Positions 4,315 through 12,565 are shown, numbered from the stretch's first letter. The stretch is 12,788 nt of DNA from JAJRXR01 sp044439985 (GCA_044439985.1 JBITAG010000099.1:1-12788), one strand, 5' to 3'. Program-made: numbers and translations. Notes: a model not told the origin generated them from the sequence alone.

Positions 4315-6684
4315 ATGGGCGACACGTATCTCTTTGCCGGCGACGAGCGTGACCCGAGCCTGGGGGAGGGGGAGGTGTACGTGCGCGTGGCGGTGGAGCG
4401 GGGGATCGACTCGGAGGACGCGGGGCTGACGTACCGGGCGCGGGAGGTGCGGGTCGGGGATCGGGTGGAGGTTCCCTTGGGGCGTGGGGACACGCGGACC
4501 GGGGGGTTCGTGATCCGGGTGGGCGGGGCGGAGCTGCTGGGCGGGCTCGACCCGCGGAAGATCAAGCCGATCCTGGGGGCGACCGGGTCGCGCCTGCCCG
4601 AGTCGTTGGTGGAGCTGGCGGGGTGGATGAGCGGGTACTACGTCTGCCCGCTGGGGATGGTGCTGGCGACGATGATGCCGGCGGCGGTGAAGGCGGGGAC
4701 GGGTCGGCGGACGCGGACGTGCGTGGAGCCGGCGGTGGCGTTGGCGGGCCTGAGCGAGCGGGTTCGCGCCGGGGAGATCGAGGGGTTGAAGGGGACGCGG
4801 AGCGTGCTCGGGGTGTGCGAGGCGCTCGAGGGGGTGGGGCCGGAGCTGTTTCCGATCGAGGCGCGGGATCTGGCGCGGGCGTTGGGGGCGAGCAACGCGG
4901 GGCCGGTGAACCGGCTCGTGTCGGCGGGCGTGCTGCGGGAGGTGGAGGTGGCGCGGGTGCGGGCCCCCGAGGCGTTCTGGGACGAGCGTCGGGTTGAGGC
5001 GGCGCGGGCAAGGCCGGAGCTGACGGGAGACCAGGCGCGTTGCGTGGAGGGGATCGGGGCGTCGCTGGGGGCGTTCGGCGTCCATCTGCTGCGCGGGGTG
5101 ACGGGGTCGGGGAAGACGGAGGTCTACCTGCGGGTGATCGAGGGGGTGCTGGAGCGGGGTCAGAGCGCGATTGTGCTGACGCCGGAGATCGCGCTGACGC
5201 CGCAGACGGCGGGGCGGTTCATCGAGCGTTTCAGCCGCGCGGGTGTGGCGGTGTTGCATTCGGGGCTGAGCGCGTCGTCGCGTCACAAGCAGTGGGCGGC
5301 GGTGGCGTCGGGGGAGGCGCGGGTGGTGGGCGGGGCGCGGTCGGCGGTGTTCGCGCCGATGCGGGACCTGGGGCTGATCGTGGTGGACGAGGAGCACGAC
5401 GGGTCGTACAAGCAGGACCAGCTTCCGCGGTACCACGCGCGGGACGCGGCGATCAAGCGGGCGCAGATCGAGGGCGTGCCGGTGGTGCTGGGGAGCGCGA
5501 CGCCCTCGCTGGAGAGCTGGCACAACGCGCAGCAGGGTCGGTTTGCGCTGTGGGAGATGCCCGAGCGTGTGGGTGGAGGGCGGATGCCGCGGGTGGAGAT
5601 CGTGGATCTGGGGCGAGAGCGTCGGGTGCGTCAGAAGCTGGAGGGTCGGCGCCCGCACGTGCTCGAGTCGATCGGGCCGACGCTGGAGGGGGCGATCGGG
5701 GAGACGATCGAGGCGGGCGGGCAGGTGATCCTGCTGCTCAACCGGCGCGGGTACGCGGGGTACATCGCCTGCCCGGACGCCGGGTGCGGGTACCGGCTGG
5801 AGTGCGAGCAGTGCGACGCGACGATGGTGGTGCACCGGTCGGGGTCGCGTCGGGGGTACGTGCGTTGCCACCACTGCCTGAGCGAGCAGCTCCGCCCGGA
5901 GACGTGCCCGGCGTGCGGGAAGCGGCTGATCGATCTGAGCGTGGGGACGCAGCGGGTGGAGGAGGAGCTGGAGAGCCGGTTCGGGGCGAGGCTGGGGCTG
6001 CGTCTGGGGGAGACGATGCTGCGGGTGGACTCGGACTCGATGCGTTCGGCGAAGGACTACTTCGACACGCTCGAGCGGTTCAGCACGGGTGAGATCCGGT
6101 TGCTGCTGGGGACGCAGATGATCGCCAAGGGGCTCGACTACCCGAACGTGCGTCTGGTGGGGGTGATCAACGCGGACACGGGGCTGCACATGCCGGACTT
6201 CCGGGCGAGTGAGCGGACGTTCCAGCTCGTCTCGCAGGTGAGCGGTCGGGCGGGGCGGGGGGAGCAGCCGGGGCGTGTCATCGTGCAGAGCTTTGCGCCG
6301 GACGCGCCGGCGCTGGTGCAGGCGGCGCGGCATGATTACAAGACGTTCGCGCGGGAAGAGTTGGTGATCCGGCGGGACGCGAGGCTGCCTCCGTTCTGGA
6401 GGATGGCGCGCATCATCTCGCGGGACGAGTCGCTGGAGAAGGCGACGGAGCGGATCGGGGCGATCGAGGCGGCGATCGAGGGGCTCGGCGCCGAGCGTCT
6501 GATCGTCGAGGGTCCGGCGCCCTGCCCGATCTCGCGGGTGGCGGGGCGTCACCGGATCGCGCTGGACCTGTTCAGCGACGACCCTCGGGTGTTGCAGCGG
6601 ACGATGTCGAGCGTTCGGCGGATGGGGCTGCTGACGAGCGACACGCATCTCGCGGTGGACGTGGACCCGGTGGCGCTGCTCTAG
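4315..6684 (+). CDS. priA: Primosomal protein N' (replication restart helicase PriA)
   Basis: This 789-residue product is a full-length PriA, the 3'-5' superfamily 2 helicase that recognises collapsed forks and starts reloading of the replicative helicase. An N-terminal DNA-binding region (about 20-125) is followed by a winged-helix region. The helicase core has Walker A GVTGSGKT (261-268), LTPEIALTPQ (288-297), the PriA-type Walker B DEEH (358-361) and GSATPSLESW (393-402). The zinc-binding insertion has eight cysteines (486, 491, 497, 500, 518, 521, 531, 534). Its first pair is spaced CX4C where CX2C is usual. Core motifs resume with LLLGTQMIAKGLDYPNV (about 596-612) and SGRAGRGEQPGRV, followed by the C-terminal domain. 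ATG 4315 lacks a Shine-Dalgarno and lies just behind a TAGAGT box. murD follows after 22 bases with its own promoter-like box. Confidence 0.97.
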   Translation: MGDTYLFAGDERDPSLGEGEVYVRVAVERGIDSEDAGLTYRAREVRVGDRVEVPLGRGDTRTGGFVIRVGGAELLGGLDPRKIKPILGATGSRLPESLVELAGWMSGYYVCPLGMVLATMMPAAVKAGTGRRTRTCVEPAVALAGLSERVRAGEIEGLKGTRSVLGVCEALEGVGPELFPIEARDLARALGASNAGPVNRLVSAGVLREVEVARVRAPEAFWDERRVEAARARPELTGDQARCVEGIGASLGAFGVHLLRGVTGSGKTEVYLRVIEGVLERGQSAIVLTPEIALTPQTAGRFIERFSRAGVAVLHSGLSASSRHKQWAAVASGEARVVGGARSAVFAPMRDLGLIVVDEEHDGSYKQDQLPRYHARDAAIKRAQIEGVPVVLGSATPSLESWHNAQQGRFALWEMPERVGGGRMPRVEIVDLGRERRVRQKLEGRRPHVLESIGPTLEGAIGETIEAGGQVILLLNRRGYAGYIACPDAGCGYRLECEQCDATMVVHRSGSRRGYVRCHHCLSEQLRPETCPACGKRLIDLSVGTQRVEEELESRFGARLGLRLGETMLRVDSDSMRSAKDYFDTLERFSTGEIRLLLGTQMIAKGLDYPNVRLVGVINADTGLHMPDFRASERTFQLVSQVSGRAGRGEQPGRVIVQSFAPDAPALVQAARHDYKTFAREELVIRRDARLPPFWRMARIISRDESLEKATERIGAIEAAIEGLGAERLIVEGPAPCPISRVAGRHRIALDLFSDDPRVLQRTMSSVRRMGLLTSDTHLAVDVDPVALL

Positions 6685-6694
6685 CCGGCCCTGA

Positions 6695-6700
6695 TAGGAT
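6695..6700 (+). promoter_or_regulatory. -10 box TAGGAT of a probable leaderless promoter
   Basis: TAGGAT lies in the 22-base gap after priA, exactly 6 nt before murD ATG 6707. No Shine-Dalgarno is present, so the transcript would begin at the start codon. No clear -35 is seen; any upstream contacts would fall inside the end of priA. Confidence 0.5.
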
Positions 6701-6706
6701 GCGTGC

Positions 6707-8062
6707 ATGGGCGAGTTCGACGGACAGCGCGCGGTGGTGATGGGCCTGGGTCGTTTCGGCGGGGGGCTCGGCGCGGCGCGCTTGCTGGCGGAGCAGGGGG
6801 CGGACGTCCTGGTGACGGACCTGGAGCCGGAGGCGCGGCTGCACGAGTCGGTGCGGGCGCTCGACGACCTGGTGCGCACGGGTCGGGGGAGCCTGCGGCT
6901 GGGCGGGCACAACGTGTCGGACTTCACGACGTGCGCTCTGGTGGTGGTGAACCCGGCGGCGCCGACGCCTTGGGAGAACCGGTTCGTGCGCGCGGCCGAG
7001 GCGGGGGGCGCCCGGGTGACGAGCGAAATCGCGTTGGTGTGTGAGCGTCTGCCGGCGCGGTCGCGGGTGATCGGGGTGACGGGTTCGGCGGGGAAGAGCA
7101 CGTGCACGGGGATGATCGCGCATGGGCTGCGGGGGATGGGCGAGCGGGTGGCGCTGGGGGGGAATATCGGGGGGAGCCTGCTGGGTGAGCTGGCGGGGCT
7201 GGACGTGCAGACGTGGGTGGCGCTCGAGCTGTCGAGCGCGATGCTGCACTGGCTGTCGCATGAGCAGCTGGCGTGGTCGCCGGGCGTGGCGGTGGTGACG
7301 AACCTGGAGGCGAACCACCTGGACTGGCACGGTTCGGCGGAGCACTACGAGCGGTGCAAGCGGTCGATTCTGGCGCACCAGCGGGCGGGGGATCAGGCGG
7401 TGCTCGGTCCGGGGCTGACGGGGGCGTCGTGGGCGGTGGCGCCGGGGGTGATCTGTCACGAGGTGGGCGAGCGTGAGGACGCGCCGGGGCGCGTGCTGCC
7501 GGGGCGGCACAACGGGGTGAACGCGGCGATGGCGGCGCGAGCGATCGCGTGTGCGCTCGGCGAGGGTCGTCATGGCGACGCCCTCCGCGAGGTCGCGACC
7601 TTCGGTGGGCTCCCCCACCGCTTGCGCCTGATCCTGGACGAGGGAGGCGTGGTGGCGTACGACGACTCGAAGTCCACGACGCCGGACGCGACGATGCTGG
7701 CGATCGACGCGGTCGGGAGCGCGCTGGCGCAGGGGCGTGCGGGGATTCACCTGATCGCCGGGGGGTACGACAAGGGGGCGGATCTGTCGCGGATCGCCGC
7801 GGCGCGAGGCGAGCTTGGTGGGCTGTACACGATCGGGGCGACGGGGCGGAAGCTGGCGGAACTCAGCGGGGACCCGGGGTGTTATGACGAGACGCTCGAG
7901 CGGGCGGTGACGCGGGCGATGGGTCGGGCGCGCGCGGGTGAGGCGGTGCTGCTGAGCCCCGGGTGCGCGTCGTGGGATCAGTTCGACAACTTCGAGCAGC
8001 GCGGGCGCCGGTTCGCGGACCTCGTGCGTGAGTGCGCCAACGGGCGGAGGCGGTCGGCGTGA
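6707..8062 (+). CDS. murD: UDP-N-acetylmuramoyl-L-alanine--D-glutamate ligase (MurD)
   Basis: The 451-residue product has the three-domain Mur ligase layout and should add D-glutamate to UDP-MurNAc-L-Ala in the cytoplasm. The N-terminal Rossmann-like domain opens AVVMGLGRFG (9-18). The ATP-binding P-loop is GVTGSAGKST (123-132), where MurD proteins normally read GTNGKST. ELSS (174-177) and NLEANHLDWHGS (199-210) follow; the latter has Asn where the family usually has Asp before HLD. HNGVNAAMA (268-276), LPHRLRL (302-308), DDSKST (319-324) and AGGYDKGADL (351-360) are typical. LSPGCASWDQFDNFEQRG (416-433) is diagnostic of MurD rather than MurC, E or F. It is not in a division and cell wall cluster but stands between priA and a YdjY-domain lipoprotein gene, which it overlaps by 4 bases. 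No other mur gene is in the window. Confidence 0.95.
   Translation: MGEFDGQRAVVMGLGRFGGGLGAARLLAEQGADVLVTDLEPEARLHESVRALDDLVRTGRGSLRLGGHNVSDFTTCALVVVNPAAPTPWENRFVRAAEAGGARVTSEIALVCERLPARSRVIGVTGSAGKSTCTGMIAHGLRGMGERVALGGNIGGSLLGELAGLDVQTWVALELSSAMLHWLSHEQLAWSPGVAVVTNLEANHLDWHGSAEHYERCKRSILAHQRAGDQAVLGPGLTGASWAVAPGVICHEVGEREDAPGRVLPGRHNGVNAAMAARAIACALGEGRHGDALREVATFGGLPHRLRLILDEGGVVAYDDSKSTTPDATMLAIDAVGSALAQGRAGIHLIAGGYDKGADLSRIAAARGELGGLYTIGATGRKLAELSGDPGCYDETLERAVTRAMGRARAGEAVLLSPGCASWDQFDNFEQRGRRFADLVRECANGRRRSA
8046..8050 (+). promoter_or_regulatory. Shine-Dalgarno GGAGG for the YdjY-domain gene
   Basis: It lies inside the 3' end of murD, 8 nt before GTG 8059. Together with the 4-base GTGA overlap it supports 8059 as the start and translational coupling. 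Confidence 0.6.
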
Positions 8063-8901
8063 GCCGGGTGATGATGATGGGGCTGGCCCTTGGCGCGGCG
8101 ATGGCGGGGTGCGCGGCGCGGGCGCCGATCGAGCGGGGGGAGGCGTCGCCCCGGGTGGTCGAGATGAGGGCGGCTCAAGGGGAGGCGGTCGAGCCTGCCC
8201 CCCCCACCGACGCAACAGAGTCAACGCGTGATGAGCGGGCGGGGGGGGCGTCGGGGCTGCGCGAGGTGTTCGAGCACGTGCGGGTGGACGCGGAGCGTCG
8301 GGTCGTGGAGTTCGACGGGATCGTGCCGATCGACGCGCACCACAAGGAGACGCCGGACGTCTATCTGGAGGTGGTGGCGTGCACGAAGGGGACGCGGGAG
8401 CACGAGGCGTTGGTGATGACCGAGGCGCGCCCTTCGCACGTACACGCGGCGCTCTTGCTCATCGGGCTCGAGCCGGGGGCGCCCGGGGCGCCCTCGGGGC
8501 GGGGGCGGGAGGCGATCGCGCCGACGGGTGATCCGGTGGAGGTGCGGATCGCGTACGTGAGCGAGGGGGGGGACGAGGTGGAGGCCGACGCGGCGGGGTG
8601 GATCGTGCACGCGGAGACGGGGGAGGCGTTCGAGACGGCGGGGTGGGTGTTCAGCGGATCGCGGATCGTGACGCATCGGGGGCGTGAGGTGTACGACGCG
8701 GACGGGACGGGGCTGGTGATCGGGCTGGCGATGTTCGGCAACGCGCGGGTGTCGGCGCCCGCGATGGGTGGGGCGACGGTGGCGTTGGCGGACGGGTTCA
8801 GCCCGGAGGCGGGGGTGGCCGAGCCGGTCTGGATCGCGAACCGGGAGCGGGTCCCGAGGTTCGGGACGCGGGTGGTGGTTCGGGTGACGCCGGCGCGCTG
8901 A
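8059..8901 (+). CDS. YdjY-domain lipoprotein
   Basis: This 280-residue protein starts at GTG 8059, overlapping the murD stop in GTGA, with GGAGG at 8046-8050 eight nt upstream. The frame continues back to 8032, but that start would lack a signal. Residues 1-18 form a lipoprotein signal ending AMAGC with Cys18 (Met at -3 is less usual). After a Pro/Glu-rich linker, the folded part resembles YdjY domains known from planctomycetes. The signature is YLEVVACTKGTREHEAL, followed by a His-Val-His-Ala-Ala-Leu-Leu stretch, then GWVFSGSRI and a C-terminal segment ending in a basic VRVTP. The biochemical role of this family is not known to me. Translational coupling to murD suggests a surface or envelope function expressed together with cell-wall precursor synthesis, which is inference. 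It ends 5 bases from a convergent gene. Confidence 0.85.
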   Translation: MSRVMMMGLALGAAMAGCAARAPIERGEASPRVVEMRAAQGEAVEPAPPTDATESTRDERAGGASGLREVFEHVRVDAERRVVEFDGIVPIDAHHKETPDVYLEVVACTKGTREHEALVMTEARPSHVHAALLLIGLEPGAPGAPSGRGREAIAPTGDPVEVRIAYVSEGGDEVEADAAGWIVHAETGEAFETAGWVFSGSRIVTHRGREVYDADGTGLVIGLAMFGNARVSAPAMGGATVALADGFSPEAGVAEPVWIANRERVPRFGTRVVVRVTPAR

Positions 8902-8906
8902 GGGGA

Positions 8907-10337
8907 TCAGGGGACGAGGCGGAAGGTGACCTCGCGGATCTGGGCGTCGTCGTCCGGTCCCATGAGGGTGACGCGGATGCGTCGTCCGATGAGGGCGTCC
9001 TGACGGATGAACTCGACGAGGACATCCTGGGCGGTCTCGACGGGGGTGTCGTTGACGTGGGTGATGAGCTGACCGACCTCGAAGCCGGCGTCGTCGGCGA
9101 TCGAGTCGGAGATAACGGCGGAGACGAAGGGTGCGGCCTGGCTGGGGTCGGCGCGTCGGGGGAGGAAGACGGCGCCGAGCTGGGCCATGATGGAGCCGCC
9201 GGAGCGGCGGGCGAGGACCTCGTCGGGCATGACGCCGAGGGTGACCGAGACATCGCGGATGGACTGGTTGTCTTCGGAGAAGACCGTGAGGGGGATGACG
9301 GCGCCGGCGGGAGAGGAGCCGATGAGGGCGCTGAGGATCTCGGAGTCGGTGACGGGCTGACCCTGGATCTGGGTGATGATGTCGCCGGGGCGGAGGCCGG
9401 CGCTGGCGGCGGGCCCGCCTTCGACGACGTCGCTGACGCGGAGGCCCCGGACGAACCGCTCGTCGGTCTGCAGTCGTTCGATGCCGAAGGCGTCGAAGGA
9501 GACACCGAGGAAGCCGCGAGAGACGCGGCCGGTGCGGATGATCTGGTCGACGATGGGCTCGATGGTGGCGACGGGGATGGCGAAGGAGATGCCGGCGGAG
9601 TCGCCGGAGCTTGCCTCGGAGCCGGCGTTGTCGGCGCCGGTGGCGATGGCGACGTTCATGCCGACGACCTCGCCTCGGATGTTGACGAGGGGTCCGCCGG
9701 AGTTTCCGGGGTTGACGGCGGCGTCGGTCTGGATGAAGTTGGTGTACCCGCCGAAGGGGCTGGCGGTCTGGGGGGCGCGACCGAGGCCGGAGATGATGCC
9801 CTGCGACATAGAGAACTTGAAGCCGAAGGGGGAGCCGAAGGCGAAGACGCGTTCGCCCTGTCGGGGGAGGGAGTCGCCGGCGCGGAGCATGGGGATGAGG
9901 GGTGTGGAGGTGTCGGCCTTGATGACGGCGACGTCGGTGTAGGGATCGGCGCCGATGAGCTGGGCGGAGGCGACGCGTCCGTCGGCGAACTCGACGCTGA
10001 AGCGTTCGGCGCCGCGGACGACGTGGGCGTTGGTGACGATGTGCCCGGCGGCGTCGTAGGCCCAGCCGGCGCCGCTGGCGCCGAAGCTGAACCCGCGGGG
10101 ACCACGGGGGGGGGTGATGTGGACGATGGAGGGGCGGACGCTGTCGGCGACGGAGGCGACGGCGCGGTCGATGCGTTCGAGCAGGTCATCGTCGGCGATG
10201 ATCTGGCGGGCGAGTTGCACGCGTCCGGTGGCCTGGACGTGGGCAAAGCGGGCGAAGATGGCGGGGGCGGCCAGGAGGGCGACGGCGCAGGTCATGAGGA
10301 CCACGAGCGCCGGGCCGTAGGCGGTAAAGCGTCGCAT
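8907..10337 (-). CDS. HtrA/DegP-type serine protease with two PDZ domains
   Basis: This 476-residue protein is an envelope quality-control protease of the HtrA family. Residues 8-29 are one hydrophobic segment, either a signal peptide or an N-terminal membrane anchor facing the periplasm. The trypsin-like domain has His105 (TNAHVV), Asp135 (PYTDVAVIK) and Ser213 (NPGNSGGPL), a complete triad. PDZ1 covers about 270-350 (RGFLGVSFD, then a GLRPGDIITQI motif). A degenerate second PDZ lies near 395-470 (DDAGFEVGQLITHVND). The oxidised-loop motif GSPFGFKFSMSQGIISG is normal. ATG 10337 has AAGGGAG 5 nt upstream. It follows panB by 33 bases on the same strand and is probably co-transcribed with it. 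The last codon is 5 bases from the convergent lipoprotein gene, with no terminator visible between them. I do not assign degP, degQ or degS. Confidence 0.93.
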   Translation of the reverse strand: MRRFTAYGPALVVLMTCAVALLAAPAIFARFAHVQATGRVQLARQIIADDDLLERIDRAVASVADSVRPSIVHITPPRGPRGFSFGASGAGWAYDAAGHIVTNAHVVRGAERFSVEFADGRVASAQLIGADPYTDVAVIKADTSTPLIPMLRAGDSLPRQGERVFAFGSPFGFKFSMSQGIISGLGRAPQTASPFGGYTNFIQTDAAVNPGNSGGPLVNIRGEVVGMNVAIATGADNAGSEASSGDSAGISFAIPVATIEPIVDQIIRTGRVSRGFLGVSFDAFGIERLQTDERFVRGLRVSDVVEGGPAASAGLRPGDIITQIQGQPVTDSEILSALIGSSPAGAVIPLTVFSEDNQSIRDVSVTLGVMPDEVLARRSGGSIMAQLGAVFLPRRADPSQAAPFVSAVISDSIADDAGFEVGQLITHVNDTPVETAQDVLVEFIRQDALIGRRIRVTLMGPDDDAQIREVTFRLVP

Positions 10338-10370
10338 GGATGCTCCCTTCGGCAGGCGAACGCGTCGCGT

Positions 10371-11291
10371 TCAGCCAGGGGTCTCGGAAGACGAACGTTC
10401 GTCACGCGAGGTTTGTTCGCCCGGGGGGATGCCCAGTTTCGAGGCTTCCCCCTCGGCCATCGTGTAGCGTTGGCCGCCGATTTCACGGTCGGCGACGCGC
10501 CGGACCCACTCCCGCCCTGCCCGAACGATTTCCGAACCCAGATCCGCGACGGGGTCGGCGAACCGGGGGGGCTGATCGGAGAGGCCCAGGAGGTCCTGGA
10601 CGACGAGGACCTGGGCGTGGCAGTCGGTCCCTGCGCCGATGCCGATGATGGGGACGCTGGTCGCGTCCATCATCATGCGGGTGACTTCCGGGGGCGCGGC
10701 CTCGAGGAGGAGCATGACGGCGCCGGCCCGCTCGAGGGCGACGGCGTCCTCCACGACCCGGCGGGCGAGGTCCGCGGTTCGCCCCGCGGCCCGGTACCCC
10801 CCCGCGACCGCGACCTGCTGGGGGCGGAGGCCCACGTGCGCACAGACGGCGATGCCGGCGCGGGTCATTTTTTGGACCCGATCGGCCAGGGAGGCGTCGG
10901 CCTCGACCTTGACGATGTCGGCCTTGCCCTGGGTCATGAAGCGGCCGGCGGTGCGGATGGCCTCCTCGTCGGAGACGTGGGCGGTGAGGAAGGGCATGTC
11001 GGCCATGACGAGCGTGCTGGGGGCGCCGCGCTTGACCGCGGCGGTCAGCTCGACGGCGACCTCGAGGGGCATGTCGGTGGTGCGTTCGTAGCCGAGGATG
11101 AGCTGGGCGGCGGAGTCGCCGACGAGGAGGAGGTGGACGCCGGCACGCTCGAGCCAGCGGGCGGTGGTGGCGTCGTAGGCGGTGAGGCAGGCGAAGGGTT
11201 CGCCGGCGGCGGCCATGCGCTGGAGGGTGCGAAGGGTGACGGGCTTGGGCTGCGGGCCCAGGGGCTCGCCGGATGTGGGTCGGTCGTACAC
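10371..11291 (-). CDS. panB: 3-methyl-2-oxobutanoate hydroxymethyltransferase
   Basis: PanB transfers a one-carbon unit from methylene-tetrahydrofolate to 2-oxoisovalerate, making ketopantoate for pantothenate and CoA. Motifs, numbered from the GTG start: VTLRTLQRM, CLTAYDATTA, the metal-binding VGDS (57-60), MADMPF with Asp98, HVGLRPQ near 152, the catalytic-region Glu197 in LLLEAAPPE, and GIGAGTDCHAQVLVVQDLLGL. I place the start at GTG 11291 (306 residues). A near-perfect -10 box TATACT lies 5 nt upstream of it, which would make transcripts starting at an upstream ATG at 11333 unlikely. The ATG would add 14 residues with no family resemblance and no Shine-Dalgarno. The C-terminal tail is hydrophilic and variable. 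Pantothenate neighbours such as panC are not present. The htrA-like gene follows after 33 bases. Confidence 0.93.
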   Translation of the reverse strand: MYDRPTSGEPLGPQPKPVTLRTLQRMAAAGEPFACLTAYDATTARWLERAGVHLLLVGDSAAQLILGYERTTDMPLEVAVELTAAVKRGAPSTLVMADMPFLTAHVSDEEAIRTAGRFMTQGKADIVKVEADASLADRVQKMTRAGIAVCAHVGLRPQQVAVAGGYRAAGRTADLARRVVEDAVALERAGAVMLLLEAAPPEVTRMMMDATSVPIIGIGAGTDCHAQVLVVQDLLGLSDQPPRFADPVADLGSEIVRAGREWVRRVADREIGGQRYTMAEGEASKLGIPPGEQTSRDERSSSETPG

Positions 11292-11296
11292 GGGGG

Positions 11297-11302
11297 AGTA
11301 TA
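11297..11302 (-). promoter_or_regulatory. -10 box TATACT upstream of panB GTG start
   Basis: TATACT on the - strand is the best -10 match in the window and lies 5 nt before GTG 11291. It falls inside the longer reading that would begin at ATG 11333, so it argues for the GTG start and a leaderless panB mRNA. Confidence 0.55.
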
Positions 11303-11362
11303 CGGAGGCTCGGGGGTCGCCCGCGTTTCCCATGGGATCGGCCCCGACGTTTGGCTCTGGGG

Positions 11363-12565
11363 TTGAGCAATCGAGTTTCCTTCGTGGGCGCGATCGCCCT
11401 GACGAGCGTGCTGGTTTCCTTGGCGGGGGGACAGACGGTGCAGCCGTGGGTTTCCGGCCTGAGCAAGCCGGTGGACTTCGCCCCGGACCCGGCGAGCGAC
11501 GAGCGGTTTTACGTGGTGGAGCAGGGGGGAACGATCCGGATCATCGAATCCGGGCGTGTGGTCGAGACGCCCTTCCTCTCGATCGGGGAGGAGGATTTCA
11601 CCACGGTGAACTGGGAGCAGGGGCTGCTCGGGCTGGCGTTCGATCCGGGGTACGAGGACAACGGGCTGCTGTACGTCAACTACACGGCCAAGGACGGGGC
11701 GACGCGGGTGAGCCGGTTCCACGCGCCGGACTGGGAGCATGTGGAGCGGGACTCGGAGGAGGTGCTGCTGGAGATCGAGCAGCCGTACGGGAATCACAAC
11801 GGGGGGTGCATCCGTTTCGGCCCGGACGGGATGCTGTACATCGGGATGGGAGATGGGGGCGCCGCGAACGACCCGCACAACGCGGGGCAGCGGCTGGACA
11901 CGCTGCTGGGGAAGATCCTGCGGATCGACGTGACGGGGGAGCCGGACGAGGGGAAGGCGTACGCGATCCCGGCGGACAACCCGTTCGTGACCGACGCGCA
12001 CGTGCGGGGGGAGATCTGGGCGTATGGCCTGCGCAACCCGTGGCGCCTGGAGTTCGACGGGGAGGGGCGGCTCTGGATCGCGGACGTCGGGCAGAACCGG
12101 TTTGAGGAGGTGCACGTGCAGCGTGCGGGGAGCCGGGGGGGAGAGAACTACGGGTGGAAGGTGATGGAGGGCGCCGGGAAGTTCCGTCCGGGGCGGGCGA
12201 AGTTCCAGGACCCGCCGAAGCTGGAGGCGAAGGTGCATCGGGACCGGGGGATGGAGCCGCCGGTGTTCACGTACCGGCATCACCCGCTGGGGTCGATCAC
12301 GGGGGGGTACGTGTACGAGGGGCAGACGGTCCCGCGCCTGCAGGGGCGGTACATCTGCGCGGACTTCATGTCGGGGCGGGTGTGGAGCTTCAAGCTTGGT
12401 TCCACCGGGATGGCGGACGACGTGGTGGAGCACACCGAGGCGTTCAAGGCGGGGTTCGGCCCCGGGGGCGCGGGGCAGGCGATCAGCAGCTTCGGGCGCG
12501 ACCACGACGGGGAGCTGTACGTGCTGGACATGAAGGGCGGGCGGGTGCTGAAGATTGTGGAGTGA
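11363..12565 (+). CDS. Secreted PQQ-type glucose/sorbosone dehydrogenase-family beta-propeller protein
   Basis: This product of about 400 residues belongs to the GSDH family of six-bladed propellers, whose characterised members oxidise sugars with PQQ outside the cytoplasm. Numbered from TTG 11363, residues 1-23 form a signal peptide (MSNR, a hydrophobic core, LAGGQ). Family motifs follow: EQGLLGLAFDPGYEDNG, NHNGG (144-148; the conserved His145), MLYIGMGDGG, DTLLGKILRID, IWAYGLRNPWRLEFD (with the conserved Arg before NPW), LWIADVGQN, GENYGWKVMEG, and near the end a GRYICADFMSGRVW strand. The frame opens upstream at 11273, but that would run a non-signal basic stretch into the divergent panB start. 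TTG 11363 is the best signal-peptide start, though its ribosome site is weak; GTG 11384 is an alternative. Whether it truly binds PQQ, and its substrate, cannot be read from sequence. Confidence 0.85.
   Translation: MSNRVSFVGAIALTSVLVSLAGGQTVQPWVSGLSKPVDFAPDPASDERFYVVEQGGTIRIIESGRVVETPFLSIGEEDFTTVNWEQGLLGLAFDPGYEDNGLLYVNYTAKDGATRVSRFHAPDWEHVERDSEEVLLEIEQPYGNHNGGCIRFGPDGMLYIGMGDGGAANDPHNAGQRLDTLLGKILRIDVTGEPDEGKAYAIPADNPFVTDAHVRGEIWAYGLRNPWRLEFDGEGRLWIADVGQNRFEEVHVQRAGSRGGENYGWKVMEGAGKFRPGRAKFQDPPKLEAKVHRDRGMEPPVFTYRHHPLGSITGGYVYEGQTVPRLQGRYICADFMSGRVWSFKLGSTGMADDVVEHTEAFKAGFGPGGAGQAISSFGRDHDGELYVLDMKGGRVLKIVE

Noticed and set aside
4297..7107. Open frame of about 936 codons on the - strand
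   Set aside because: It lies opposite priA and murD, whose motifs are unambiguous. Its translation is Arg/Pro/His-rich, as expected from the complement of GC-rich coding DNA.
9057..11366. Open frame of about 769 codons on the + strand
   Set aside because: It is antisense to the htrA-like gene and panB, both with intact catalytic motifs. Composition is Gly/Asp/Ala-rich without any fold signature.
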